Positions 44,579 to 56,727 of a stretch of DNA of 64,000 bases are shown here, piece by piece. The stretch comes from Euleptes europaea. Lineage: Eukaryota; Chordata; Lepidosauria; Squamata; Sphaerodactylidae. The notes under the pieces were generated by a model. The model saw only the letters and a list, made by a program, of their open reading frames with translations. It searched no databases and had not been told where the DNA came from. The stretch lies in contig NC_079321.1 in the NCBI RefSeq assembly GCF_029931775.1, positions 74,597,524-74,661,523 of the forward strand. Direction: 5' to 3'. The stretch's first letter is position 1. Every line of letters starts with the position of its first letter. The position numbers were made by a program, and so were the translations under genes.

Positions 44579-45575
44579 CTTCTACTTTTAATAGTGCACA
44601 AAAGAGAGAACTTAGGCAGGTGCAACTTTTCTCTCCATTACATGACGAGCTACACTTGCCAAAATAGACACTTAAACTTAAAAGCTCCCTTCATCACTAA
44701 ATGCACAGTAAATCTATCCTCTTTTGTATCTGATCATCCTGTAATTTCAACAGTTCTTGTCTACTGGCCCATTTTTTTCCAGGACACAACCTAGCACCTG
44801 TTGTGATACTAACAGTTGAACTGTTAAATAAAGGAATGAAAAGGAGGAGCAAGGTTTGGGAAATTGCTGCCTGTTCTCTCAAGGACTCTGACAAACTGGC
44901 CAACACTGCATTTTGTTTCTGATTTACTACTCAAATTTGGATAGTTGGATGTCATCAATATATTTAATTCTCAATGTGGCCAAATCTGTGAATATTTAAA
45001 TCTGGAGATTGGAGCCATGAAGATACAAGAGAGATCTTTCTACAAACCTGAAAAAAGCCCCAGATTTGCAGAAAAATTTGAAATCTTAAAAGAAACAAAC
45101 CAACAACATGGTGGGGGAGAAGCTGCCAGCAGTAGAGAAAGACGAAACACTGTGGAGAAGGGGATAAAGGGGAAAATGGGGTCCCCCTCAGGTCCTTGCA
45201 GGTTCCCATTGTGCAACTGGGCCTGGCCCAGCAGCCAGAAAAATGCAGTTTTCCCAGGGAGAGGCTGGGGGTGGTGGTGGACCTGAAGACAGGGAGACAA
45301 AGAAATATAGATTGGCTAGTGGGTGGGAAAGAGAGAAGGAAGCAGGAAAAGGGAGAGGTTATGGGGGTTTCAGGGTAGGGAAAGAAGAAATAGTAGTGGA
45401 AGGGAAAATGGGATTCCACCCCCCAGTCTTTGCAGGTCTCCCGCTTGTCAGAACTAAATCTAAACAGACTGGGGAGGGCAAAACACACTTGTGATTTCAG
45501 AATGTGTGTTCACAGCCAAGACAGCTGTGGAAAAATAGTACTTTTAACTGACTGGAGGGAGAAAAAGTTGCTATT
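44579..45575. other. Unique DNA
   Basis: No gene recognised. Purine-rich around 45300-45400. Confidence 0.3.
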
Positions 45576-45666
45576 TCTTTAATAGAGGCTTAATGGGATG
45601 TTATTGATGTCTATACCATGAAAAACGTCAGCTGCCCATTTCTACCAATTAAGCCTCTATTAAAGA
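45576..45666. repeat. Inverted repeat, 19-nt perfect arms
   Basis: TCTTTAATAGAGGCTTAAT (45576-45594) and ATTAAGCCTCTATTAAAGA (45648-45666) surround a 53-nt spacer, with looser pairing for about 14 more bases outside. It could be a small foldback element or a hairpin. Confidence 0.7.
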
Positions 45667-46029
45667 GACATGACTTTTTTGCAAGGCCTGTTAGCAACAG
45701 TAGCTTTTGAATATGGACAGTGTTCATTTCCATCATTACCCAAGTTGACATCTCATTTCTCCACCACCCCCGCCACACACACACCAGGCTTTGTTCCTTT
45801 AATATGTGCAACAACAGAAATCTAAAAGATGTACTTTCCCTAGCAAAAGAGATACAGTGATGTAAAATATTTCACATTCTAAATCCTTGCCCTATAATGA
45901 AGCTGTCAGAGGTTATTCACAAATCATAACCACTATCCATACATCTAGGAACAGCTGCAGCATACAGTGGGTTCAGATTGCTCTTTGCAGATCAGAAGAG
46001 TGGGGGGAAGGTCAAAGAGAACACTTAAG

Positions 46030-46215
46030 CAGAACAAAATTCAAGTCTAGTAGCACTTTAAAGCCCAACTACATTTTCAGGGGTGTAAACTTTCTGACCA
46101 AGTGAGCTTTGGCTCGCAAAAAGCTTAAATCTTGGAAATTCTTGTTATCTTTTAAGGTGCTACCGGATTCGAATTTTGTTCTCAAATACAGACTAACATG
46201 GCTACCCACCCGAAA
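46030..46215. mobile_element. Penelope-like (tentative) fragment, inverted arrangement
   Basis: AGTCTAGTAGCACTTTAAAG and, facing it, CTTTTAAGGTGCTACCGGATT, then CAGACTAACATGGCTACCCA. The TTAAGGTGC...ACAGACTAACA core recurs at 56730, 58195, 58535 and 62295. I connect the family with Penelope-like elements because of its hammerhead-like core at 56742; this is inference. Confidence 0.45.
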
Positions 46216-46539
46216 CTCCTCCGCAGGTCTACTTAAAATCCAACGCAGGCCTATTCAGCGGGGCTTATTCCCAGGGAAGTATTCTCAGGAACGCACCACA
46301 TCCGTCCCCTGGCTATTTTTCTTTGGAAAGAAGGGTTACTGAGAAGGCCACTTCCCACAGGCCCTGCGGTCGTAGCTCTACTTAGGTTGCAATAAAAAAA
46401 TGAAAACAAGGTCAGGATTGCAAGGAAAAAACGCTGGTGGGCCCGGCCAGTTCGAATCCATTCTGCAAGGGCCCAAGAAATCACGGATGCGCAGAGTGGG
46501 GATGTCGTGTTTGATAACCAGCTGTGATGGCAAATGACA

Positions 46540-47625
46540 CTTTTGGGGTTGAGCGACTGGCCCTGGGAGACAAGAAGCCAGGAAGGCTGGAAAGTGGGGA
46601 TGGGGACCATTGCACTGTTTTTCTGCGCTGGTGACACGCTTAGGCGATGGGCGGAGCACCAGACGGGGGTGGGTGGGACGAGAGGGGTGGGCTGGGCTCG
46701 CGTCCAGCGGGGTCTGCAGAGATTTGCTGGCGTTGCGAGCGCGCAGGGCGCAGGCGGCGGGGGGGACGATGCTTGCGCGGCCAGGGCGGCCGCTGTCCTT
46801 GGGCTGCCTGCCGGCGCCTGGGAAGGGCGCGCCTCGGCTAGCGGGCTGAGGCGCGCAAGGGCGGCGGCGGGGGGGGGGGGCTCCTGGCCCGCCCCCTCCC
46901 CTCCTCGGCGGCCGGCTCCTGCAGCCCGCTGGGAGCGTGTGTCGCTGCTGCTCCTCCAGCGCCTCCCGGGCTGCCCGTGCGCTTCCTGCGGGAGGCATGC
47001 CGGGCTCCCCGTCTGGCCACCGTGCCAAGAGCCTGCGCAGCAGCCAGCCATACCCGAACCGGGGCTGAAGACAGGCGTTCAGGCATCTCCCCCTCTATGG
47101 AGGTAGGCGGCTGGCTGGCTGGAAGGGTGGGTGGGTGGATGGATGGGTGGGTGGGTGGATGCGTGGATGGATGGGTGGATGCATGGATGGATGGGTGGGT
47201 GGATGGATGGGTGGATGGATGGGTGGGTGGGAGCCGCTGGACCGCTTCGCCACGGGGAGAAGCCGCCGCTGCCTGCAGCCCGCCTCGAAACGTGGGGCGA
47301 GAGAGCGCGGCTGGCCTCTCGCGTCGGCTCGTGCGGAAAGGCAAGACAAGACCCCCCCCCCCCGCGGGACGGGGCCCCCTGCCTGACCCGCGTGTTGGGA
47401 GCGCGCGCGACGCTGCTCCGGCCGCCCCCCCCCCCGGCGCCAGAGCGCGTTTTCCTCGCGCTGCCCGTCTGCAGCCCCGCGGTGGGCGCTGGAGGCGCGC
47501 GCGGAGACCGGCCTGCCGGGGTGGGTGGGTGGGGTGTGTGTGGCCGCTTGCAGCCCCCTCCTCGGGGCTGAGGGAGGGGCGGCGTCGGCTGCCTCGCTTC
47601 CCCGCCAGCGGGGGATGTTACCCAA
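46540..47625. promoter_or_regulatory. Second CpG island, possible promoter
   Basis: CpG-rich with poly-G/poly-C runs and GC boxes, holding a GGAT/GGGT minisatellite. About 19 kb past HEY2 it is the other candidate for the NCOA7 start. Long open frames on both strands here are compositional. Confidence 0.5.
47115..47232 (+). repeat. GGAT/GGGT microsatellite-like array
   Basis: Tandem GGGTGGAT, GGATGGAT and GGGTGGGT tetramer pairs with scattered variants such as GCGTGGAT and GCATGGAT. Confidence 0.9.
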
Positions 47626-47628
47626 TAC

Positions 47629-47649
47629 CAGAGAGAGAGAGAGAGAGAG
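47629..47649 (+). repeat. (GA)n microsatellite
   Basis: An uninterrupted run of about ten GA units. Confidence 0.9.
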
Positions 47650-47672
47650 CTGCTAAAGCTCTCCTCCTGGAA

Positions 47673-47994
47673 CAGGGGTGGGGAACCTCAGGCCCGGGGG
47701 CCGCATAAGGCCCGCCAAGTCCTTTGGCCTGGCCCGCCATGGGTCCTGGCTGACCTCCAGCTCAGAAGGATGCTGCCCCGCCTGAATCTCTCGGGCCCAG
47801 CTGGGGACGGCAGAGCTCCAAAGCGAGTCGCTCTACGCGGCGGACGCTTCGAGCCCTCTCCGGCCGTGCCTCTTGGCTAAACGGTTGACCCAATGTGGCA
47901 GGCTGATTTTTAAGTGGATAATTTTGTATGACCCCGCGAATGATGTCATAAATATCCAAATGGCCCTTGGCAGAAAAAAGGTTCCCCACCCCTG
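47673..47994. mobile_element. hAT MITE
   Basis: Ends CAGGGGTGGGGAACCT and AGGTTCCCCACCCCTG are exact complements. The flanking 8-mers TCCTGGAA and TCCCAGAA agree at six of eight positions, consistent with a worn hAT target duplication. No transposase. Confidence 0.82.
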
Positions 47995-49070
47995 TCCCAG
48001 AAGTATATCAGGCGCATCCCTTTGTGAAGCGTATCTAACTGGCCGAGAGGGTGCAGTTATGGGATCTGTGGCGTGTGGGCTGTGCTAGCGATGCATGATC
48101 ACACACACACACACACCCCGCGTTTTCCAAGCTAGCGGTTACTTTGATAGGAAGAACTATTGTTCATATATCGACAAGGGTTATTGCTCATCTCTTCTCC
48201 CACCTTATAGCATGTTGACACTCGCGATGGAGCAGCAGGCATCTTTTTTCCTTCCCTGGCCCTTTGAGTAGGCGTGGGAGGGCGGCTGCCGGCCCTCTTT
48301 TCTGCTCGTTGTTTTTGGATGCCGAACTTTCCTCAGGGCCTTAGGGTTTGCATCGACCGCACTGAGGCCCTAAAGCAGGAAGTGGTAACATTTTAGCATG
48401 TCAGCAAAACTTCAACATATGTATAATTTACAGGGGAGGATCAGTCATATACTTAGCTTGCTGTTTAGATACAAAACATAAATGTAGGTATTAAAAACAA
48501 ATGGGCTCTTTTGGGATACTCAGCATCAGGAATCCTGATGCTCTCCCCGCCTCCCCCCAGCTTCTTGTTAACCCCACACACTCCTATTGGACATGAGTAT
48601 TATTGACATGGTGAGCAGTAACAGGTGCAGCATTGAGGACCGCATTTTAATGAAAACGTGTGCGTAGACAATATTTGTGTTTTGGACTGTTCTACATCCA
48701 TGCTTATGAAGGAGTATTAGTTTTTACATGTAACATTTTAATTCTTTTGTTTTCTTTGGAAAAGTTTGAAAAAATTGAGAACAAGAACGCTCTGGTTTTA
48801 TCGTATAGACCAGACCCTTGAATGCATCTTTTTGTAACATTTCCAAATCCCTTGCATCTCAGTCTCATGAATTTAATTACTCAGAAGTGACTCACTTTTT
48901 AAATACGAACCTGGCTTTGAGAAACAGGATGGCATAAATTGCTATCCGTATGTTAAAAAATTAGTGAGGAGATAGTTATCTTGTGTGATGTTAAGTACAT
49001 TTCAGTTAACTGACACAGCAAAGAGTGTGGTTATGTTTTAGGGCTGTTTTAAAAAAAAATCTTTACAATT
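47995..49070. other. Unique DNA
   Basis: No gene recognised. A (CA)n run at 48099-48115. Confidence 0.35.
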
Positions 49071-49074
49071 AAGA

Positions 49075-49410
49075 AACGCCCTGCTGGACTAGACCAGTGA
49101 GCCATCTAGTGCAACATCCTGTCCTATACAATGTCCAACCAGTTCCTCTGGAGATCCAGAAGCAAGAGGCATAGCGGCTGAGGCCTTTCCTTGATAGTGA
49201 CTCCTGGCACTGGGATTAAGAGGTTTCCTTCAGTCACCGTGGCTAGTAGCCATTAGTGGGCCTCTCCTCCATGTATCTGTCTTATCCTCTTTTAAAGCCA
49301 TTTATGATTGTGGCCATCATTACATCCACTGTCAGCCAATTCCACATTTTAATCACTCTCTGGGTAAAGAAGTATTGTTTTCTCCTGCTGTAAAATTTCA
49401 GTTGTGACAT
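49075..49410 (-). mobile_element. CR1 LINE 3' fragment, antisense
   Basis: GCCCTGCTGGACTAGACCAG, GGGCCTCTCCTCCATGTATC and TCACTCTCTGGGTAAAGAAG follow the layout of the antisense CR1 at 54655, but more diverged. Confidence 0.65.
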
Positions 49411-50175
49411 CAACATTACATATTCTGTGTCATGATTAATAAACTTTGTCAAAATGGTCCTGTAGAATAGAGAAAATGGAAATGTAGATCCTTTGCATCA
49501 TTTCCTTGCAGATGACTTGATTTTCATACTTCAAAATTAATATTTTGAGTAAATTTATAGTAATGTATTATTATGAGCAGTATTTATATACTGCAATGAC
49601 TGTTTTCTCATGATTCACGTTTTTGTATCTCTGGAATAAATGAGGCTTCAGTTTAAATGATATTGATTGATTCAAATGTGCCTAGAGTAGAGTTCAGTTG
49701 TGATTAAACAATGTTTAACATTGTATTTAAACAGTGTTTAACAAGCTTTATGAAGATGATGGTTTTTCTAATCTAATTCTTTAGCAAATATTTACAGCTT
49801 TAGATCAATGTGCATAAAAAAATCACCTCTAGGACCAGTTACCAATTAATGTAAAAATCATAAGCAGCACACAGATGTGAGCGTAGAAGTAGATTGAACT
49901 GAAAAATTTCACCAAATTTAAAGGATACTCATCCCTGTAAGCCTTGCATATATGCAGGACTTGCATACAGATCCATAAAGTATGACTGACCCTTTTCACA
50001 TCGCGAAAACCCAGTGCAGACATAATCCTTAAATTAGCACTACTTATGGTTCTTTTAATCCTGATGAAAATGCCACACATTTTAATCAGTAAACGGGTTT
50101 AGCTTGCAGAGTTAAGTTTTGTTCCAAGTGGGAAATTTTAAAGATATGCAGTGGTTTGCTCAGAGCATATGGAAC
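49411..50175. other. Unique AT-rich DNA
   Basis: Nothing recognised. Confidence 0.35.
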
Positions 50176-50180
50176 ACTAA

Positions 50181-50622
50181 CAGCCCATTCATCAAAGCCG
50201 TGGGGGTTGGGGACAGCATGGCAAATGCACCCCCACGTCGCTTCCACAGAGGTTTTGAGGTGGCTCCGAGAGGAAAAAGGAGCTATTTTTGAAGAAAATT
50301 TGGAAAATGGGGGGAAAGACCCCACAGAGCGGTGCAGCAACACTGTAGCTTTGGGGGGTGTTCCCTGGCTGAAAAGGGTTAGGAAGCAGCCTAATGGCAG
50401 CTCAGCCCCCTGGAATGCCCTGGGATGCTGGCAGGAGGACTTGCACCAGGAGGCTGCGCCGACATCTGAGGGCTGCGCTGCCGACGCAGTCCAAAGAGTC
50501 CAGCGTAAGTGCCCCTACACCGATGTCTGTGCCAGTTTGCATGGTGCAAGTGGCACAGATGCTGGCACAGGGGTCACGCCCCCTGCTATGCCCATTCAGC
50601 CCCCAACCTCAGGAATGGGCTG
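50181..50622. mobile_element. Harbinger-like MITE, second copy
   Basis: Inverted ends CAGCCCATTC and GAATGGGCTG with TAA directly outside each (3-bp TWA target duplication). Family member of 91-601. About 440 bp, no transposase. Confidence 0.65.
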
Positions 50623-50696
50623 TAAACTATGGTTGATAAGGACCATGGTTTACAGAAATGCTTGAAACCATAGTTTTAAATCCTGCTTTGTTGACA

Positions 50697-53626
50697 TGTG
50701 ATGAACAAAGGGTTAATCTTTGAGAGAAGCGCAGAGAAAAAGAGTGGGATTTGCTAAGAAGCTCAACCTCTTAGTTCTGAAGAGGGGAAAGAATTCTGAT
50801 TTTGGTAACCTGCCTGTTCAGAAGCTGAGTTTGACTCTGGGAACCAGAGGGTTCAGGTTCTCCCCCCCCCCCAGAAATTTTACCCCAGACATCTTTGTCA
50901 GAAATGGCACCCCCATGCAAAACAAAAGAGGCACAAGGGAGGTACTCAGACAGAGGAAGACTCCTGGGAGGAAAATCCTAGACAGGAGTTAGAACTTATG
51001 AAAATAAAACTTGAAATGGCTAAAATAGAGGCGGAAAAGGCGGAAATTGACATGGGAGAGACTCAACTCCATAGCTTGACAGGGTGACTGGCCCTAATGC
51101 TACCAGCATTGCCAAGGAGCTTAAAGACATGTTAGACCTTGGGCTGATAGTCCCATCTGAAAGCCCTTGGGCATCTCTGGTTATCCTAGTACCAAAACCA
51201 GATAATACGGTCAGGTTTTGTGTGGACTATAGGCGGGTAAACAAGGGTACAGTACCTGATGTATATCCCATGCCGAGGGTAGATGAGTTGGTAGAGACAA
51301 TAGGAGCTGCCCACTACATCTCTATCCTGGACTTGACCAAAGGCTATGGACCCTAGGGACCAACCTAAAACAGCCTTTGTAACAAAGGAGGGACTCTTAG
51401 TTCCCAGTCCTAGCTTTTGGGTTTAGGAACACCACAGCCTCCTTCCAGAGTCTTATTGATAAAATGTTGTCAGGGTTAAAAGACTTTGCCCCGGCATACA
51501 TTGATGATATTGCCATTTTCAGTCAGACATGGACTGAGCACCTCCAACATTTGGCAATGGTTTTCCAATAAATTAAAGAGGCTGGTTTGACAGTAAAACC
51601 TCAAAGTGTCAAATGGAAATGGGACAAATAAAATACCTGGGACATATACTTGGAGGTGGTGTCATCAAACTGGATTGGCGCAAGATACAGATAATACAAG
51701 AATGGCCAGACACACAACAAAAAAGGAAATCCGAGCCTTCATTGGGGTTGTGGAGTATTACCGAAGGTTCATACTTGAGTTCAGTACTATCGCTGCTCCA
51801 TTGTGTGAAAGCACCAGAAAGGTCTATCCGGACACAGTAGTCTGGACCCCAGAGTGTCAGAAGGTTTTTGAACATCTAAAAGCCTCTTTGACAACAGAGC
51901 CAGTACTGAGGGCACCTTACTTTATGCACCCATACTTTATGCAACTCTATTCACTGATGCATCAAATATAGGAATTGGGGCAAAGTTAAGTCAGAGAGGG
52001 GACTATGGTCAGTTACACCCCATCCTTTACCTAAGCCGAATGCTGGTGGAAAGGGAACAACACCTCTCAGTCATAGAGAGAGAATGTGGGCCACAGGTAA
52101 ACTAAAGCCTTACCTATGGGGAAGACAGTTTATACTGTGTACAGTCCAGTCACCATTGCGTTGGTTAAACCAGGTAAAAAGCACCAACAGTAAACTAATA
52201 CGGTGGAGTCTGCAACTCCAGGACTACAGCTTTGACATGGTGCATTTCAGAGGTAAGAAGAATGTGGTAGCTGATGCTCTCTCCAGAAAAATAACATAAT
52301 GTTCAGGTAATTAAAAGGTTGTAACTGAAATGTTTATTTAAAATTTTAATGATAGTTAAACATGTAATGATAGTTAAGTGTGTAGTGTTAGTTATTGAAA
52401 ATGTTGTAAGGAGTAACTAGGTTTTGCATGAACACCCACTGCACAGGAGAGGCTTAAGATAACCTCACCTTTAGCAATGGTCTCAAAGGGTGGGACGTGT
52501 GATGGACAAAGGGTTAATCTTTGAGAGAAACTCAGAGAAAGGGAGTGGGCAGAGCTAAGGAGCTCACTCAGTTCTGAAAGCAGAAAGAATTCTGATTTTG
52601 GTAACCTGCATGATCAGTAGCTCTGTTTGACTCTGGGAACCTAAGGGTTCAGTTTTGCCTAAGCTGGTATAAAACAAATCCTGTGGAGTGACAGGCAGAG
52701 AGTGGGAGGAAAGGAACCCTTTCTCAGGTCACTAAGAGGGAATAGGCTTTGGGAAGGAGATATTCAAAATACAGGATGTTGTTTAGGGATTACTGCCACA
52801 GAAGTGAGATATATCTTTAGTGAAAACTGGAAATTTGAGGAGAAACCTCCATGCTTCTGTGTTTCTCTGGGGAAGAGAGATTGTATGGTCTCCAACTTCC
52901 CTGATAGCTAGTCAGCAGAGTGAATAGAAACAGCTATAAGAAGTTCTGGAACTGAACTGAAGTTGTGAACTGAAACTAAGAAGTGTAATTCTGTACCATC
53001 TAAGACATCTAAGATCTATGCCTTCTCTGAAGTGAAATTTATAAAATTAACTCTGGTTCTATTCTCTTCCTAACTAGTTTTCCTTCCAAATCCATCCCTT
53101 GTACAGTGTTAATTAAATCTCTGTTTCTTGTTTGTTAACTTGAAAAAGCCTCTGGTGTCTCATTTCTAGGTTAAAGGTAAAGGTAGTCCCCCTGTGCAAG
53201 CACCAGGTCATTACTGACGTATGGGGTGACATCACATCCAAAAGTTTCCTAGGCAGACTGTGTTTACGGGGTGGTTTGCCAGTGCCTTCCCCAGTCATCT
53301 TCCCTTTACCCCCAGCAAGCTGGGTGCTCATTTTACCAACATCAGAAGAATGGAAGGCTGAGTCAACTTTGAGCCGGCTACCTGAAACCAACTTCTGTTG
53401 GGATCGAACTCAGGTCGTGAGCGGAGCTTTTGACTGCAGTACTGTAGCTTACCCCACTGCGCCACAGGGCTCCTAGTAGTAGTCTCATTTCTACTGAGGT
53501 AAAGTAAGTAAAAGGGACTAAGAAGGAGTAAATTAAAACTCCAAATAAAACATTTTGGTAAACAACAAGCAAGTGCTTTCTCGCTCAGCACAAACGGGGG
53601 GGACAGGAAGGGGATCATCACAACAA
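50697..53626 (+). mobile_element. Fossil Ty3/Gypsy LTR retrotransposon
   Basis: A 3' LTR (about 52498-53626, TGTGATG to CATCACA) carries a Sauria-type SINE (53168-53475). A short 5' LTR remnant starts at 50697. Between them are reduced gag and pol regions. Reverse transcriptase (GLIVPSESPWASLVILVPKP; RFCVDYRRVN) and RNase H (RGKKNVVADALSRK) identify the Ty3/Gypsy family. It is broken: most of the internal region is missing and there are several breaks in the rest. Wear and a nested SINE suggest an old insertion. Confidence 0.88.
53168..53475 (-). mobile_element. Sauria-type SINE inserted in LTR
   Basis: GGTAAAGGTAGTCCCCCTGT at the left (inverted ACCTTT-type tail), GAGCCGGCTACCTGAAACCA, and the inverted tRNA-like head GGGATCGAACTCAGGTCGTG to CCCACTGCGCCACAGGGCTC at the right. 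TCATTTCTA-like bases flank it on both sides (53159 and 53484), suggesting a target duplication. Near full length. Confidence 0.9.
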
Positions 53627-54105
53627 CCCTTAACCATGATTTAGGGATGTAAATGTTACACTTAACTGTGGCTAAGGAATACAAATTATAGCTAAGCTTT
53701 GCATCTACATAAGGTGTAAATGGGATATAAATGGAATTGTTCGCACAACTTGTTACTTGCAAGCACAAGTCTGTCAATGTGGGTTCCTAGAAGTTACTTG
53801 TAGTAATGGCATAGACAGTTAAGAATCCCAGATTTAGTGCTTCTGAGACTTTAGCAGTAGGATGGAGGATGTCATCAGGTGTGATATATCTAAATTTCAG
53901 TGTTCATCACAGTGCTAGATAGGAGAAGCAGTTCTGTGCTAGCTATGCTTTTCTCTTTCACATTGATTTTTTTCTTGATTCTGGAGGTCTTGTGAAGATT
54001 TAATGCCTGTCTTTTCTTTTTTTATTTGTTAAAAAAGGTATACTGAAGAGCCCTTCATGAGACATTTTATGAATGAAAACTCTTTATTATGCCTTATCTT
54101 CAAAT
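53627..54105. other. Unique DNA
   Basis: Nothing recognised apart from a 23-nt segment at 54001-54023 that recurs inside the CR1 at 55409. Confidence 0.35.
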
Positions 54106-54109
54106 CTAT

Positions 54110-54212
54110 TGTTTTTTGCCATCAAGTCACAGCTGACTTATGGTGACCCGTGGTGGGGTTTTCAAGGCAAGAGACATTCAGAGGTGGTTTGCCATTGCCT
54201 TCCTCCGGATCT
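54110..54212 (-). mobile_element. 5S-type SINE, truncated
   Basis: TTGCCATCAAGTCACAGCTG to GGTGGTTTGCCATTGCCTTC; the 5S-derived part is missing. Confidence 0.65.
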
Positions 54213-54650
54213 ATTTCATTGGCACTTTTTAAAAACGGTATCAGTGACACACTTATTGGATATGAAAATAGTGGGAGAAATAAGCCATAATAGCCTTTCA
54301 GGGGTACTGCTTCAGTATGTCGGAAAGGTGGGAACAGTACTGTAATTGCAGAAGGAACATACTGAAGCAAAGCTGGTCAATGTTTAACTCCCATTGTCTC
54401 TTTCCCACTCCCGTCCCCTGGTCATGTGTATCCGAGAGAAAAACTGTGGGGTGGTTTGGGATATCTTCACCATATGATATTGCTCACCAGCAAGGGGCTG
54501 GTGGCAACCTGGTGTTTCCTAGTGCCTAGATGCTTCTTCCCCAAAGCAAACAGCCAGTTCTGATATTCATATAACACTGGAGCAGGAGTTGCTTCAGAAG
54601 AGCCCAGGAGGCATCCGTTTGGAAATGGCTACCTCCACTATAGGAGGATG
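54213..54650. other. Unique DNA
   Basis: Nothing recognised. Confidence 0.35.
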
Positions 54651-54654
54651 CTTG

Positions 54655-56012
54655 GCTTAAGAACATAAGAAAGGCCATGCTGGATCAGACCAAGGTCCAT
54701 CAAGTCCAGCAGTCTGTTCACACAGTGGCCAACCAGGTGCCTCTAGGAAGCCCACAAACAAGACAACTGCAGCAGCATCGTCCTGCCTGTGTTCCACAGC
54801 ACCTAATATAATAGGCATGCTCCTCTGATCTTGGAGAGAAAATAGGTATGCATCATGACTTGTATCCATTTTTACCAGTAGCCATGAATAGCCCTCTCCT
54901 CCAGGAACATGTCCACACCCCTCTTAAAGCCTTCAAACTTGGCAGTCATCACCACATCCTGGGGCAGGGAGTTCCACCATTTAACTATGTGTTGTGTGAA
55001 GAAATACTGTTTTGAATCTGTCACCCTCCAGCTTCAGCAGATGATCCAGCATTCTAGTATTATGAGAGAGTGAGAAAAGCTTCTCCCTATCTACTTTCTC
55101 CATACCATACATAATTCTATAGACCTCTATCATATCTCCCCTTAACCGCCTTCTTTCCAAGCTAAACAGCCCTAAGCGTTTTAACCGTTCCTCATAGGGC
55201 AATTGCTCTAGTCCCCTGATCATTTTGATTGCTCTTTTCTGCACCTCCTCAAGCTCTGCAATATCCTTTTTTAGGTGTGACCAGAATTGTACGGTCTCCA
55301 AGTGCAGTCTCACTGTAGATTTGTACAAGGGCACTATCATAGCATCAATTTTATTCTCTATTCCTTATCTACTTATGGCCAGCATGGAATTTGCCTTTTT
55401 CACATTTTTAATGCCTGTCTTTTCTTTTTTTCTTCACTGGCTTGACATCTTCATTGAGCTATCCACTACCAACCTAAGATGGCTTTCTTGGTCTGTCGCT
55501 GCCAGCACAGATCCCATCGATGTATATGTGAAGTTGAGATTTTTTGCCCCAATATACATCACTTTGCACTTGCTCACATTGAATCTCATTTGGCATTTTA
55601 ATGCCCATTCTTCCAGTTTGAAGAGATCCTTTTGGAGCTTTTCACAATCCAATTTTGTTTTAACCACCCTAAACAATTTGGTGTCCTCTGCAAACTTGGC
55701 CACCTCGCTGTTCACCCCCAACTACAGGTCTTTGATGAACAGGTTGAAAAGCACCAGTCCCAACACAGATCCTTGAGGGACCTCACTGCTCACATCCCTC
55801 CATTGTGAGAACTGACCATTAATTCCTATTGTCTGCTTCCTATTTTTCAGCCAGCTCTCAATCCATAAGAGGACTTGTTCTCTTATCCTATGACTATGAA
55901 GTTTGTTTCGCAGTCTTTGGTGGGGGACTTTGGAGCCTCTCAGTATTTTGAGAGTAGGTCTAGTTCCCCCCCCAGCAGCCATATTCTTGCTGTGCTTGCT
56001 ATCACTTCTCAA
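54655..56012 (-). mobile_element. CR1 LINE, 5'-truncated, antisense
   Basis: On the minus strand: reverse transcriptase [20 protein letters not shown] (55722-56012) and KFAEDTKLFRVV (55434-55721, FADD-type motif as FAED). The polyprotein C-terminus is GLEQLPYEERLKRLGLFSLE RRRLRGD (54981-55340). The 3'UTR reaches AAGAACATAAGAAAGGCCAT at 54660. About 1.35 kb with broken frames. Confidence 0.9.
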
Positions 56013-56185
56013 AATTCAGAAAGTACCTATGTACTCAGCAAGGTGGGTATCCATGCTGTATGTGTTATCTTTACTGTGTAATCCAGTCTAAATGTATTGA
56101 TTTTAGAGCATGGAGCAACTCTGCACACGATTACCCTGTTCATAGGTAAGACTGTGGGAGCTGAATGCAAAGACTTTGAGTTTAA

Positions 56186-56250
56186 CAGTGCAATCCTGTG
56201 CAGTTACTGAATGGGCTTAGACTGGAGTAACTCTCTTTAGGATTGCACTG
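56186..56250. repeat. 65-bp palindromic short repeat
   Basis: CAGTGCAATCCT at 56186 and its complement AGGATTGCACTG at 56239-56250 enclose ACTGAATGGGCTTAGACTGG. Relatives lie near 9408, 10567, 23020 and 46230. Confidence 0.7.
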
Positions 56251-56725
56251 TGAGTTTCAGGCTTGTACAGACAATTTTTGAAGAACAATTTGTAATGCTT
56301 TGATTGGACAAGCCACAGGGAGCTGCAGTCCTGCAACAATACAGAGTCGCCTGTTCTCCTTCCTCCTCTAGCACTAGGAAGTGTGGCGATCTTATTTTTA
56401 TTCTTAAAAAATGAATCAAGCAGTACATGTTTTCCAGTGTTAGAGGCAGGGAAAACAAATGATACAAAGAAATAATATAAAGAATAAAATGTTCTGGAAT
56501 GGCAAGGCATGGTTGTGGGAGAATTAGTAACCTTGACTGTGCTTCTGCCCCCCCCCCCGGCCCCCCTGTCTAAGAGTTGTTATGGAACAGGACAGAGTAG
56601 CTCTTCATCCCACTCCCCCAATTAAAAGCAAATTGAACTGTATGGTGTTGGTTGGGGACTTGGTGTGTCATGTTGCATGCATTGTTCAGAATGTGCCCTT
56701 AACAATTGCCCAACTATGTTGCACA
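56251..56725. other. Unique DNA
   Basis: No gene recognised; a poly-C run near 56550. Confidence 0.35.
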
Positions 56726-56727
56726 GA

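Noticed and set aside
44945-45494. NCOA7 first coding exon (Lys/Glu-rich frames)
   Set aside because: The frames do not contain the MDTKEEKKERK-type start or any later NCOA7 segment I know.
46251-47708. Long frames in the second CpG island (up to 266 codons)
   Set aside because: Compositional; no motif, and several overlapping frames on both strands are equally open.
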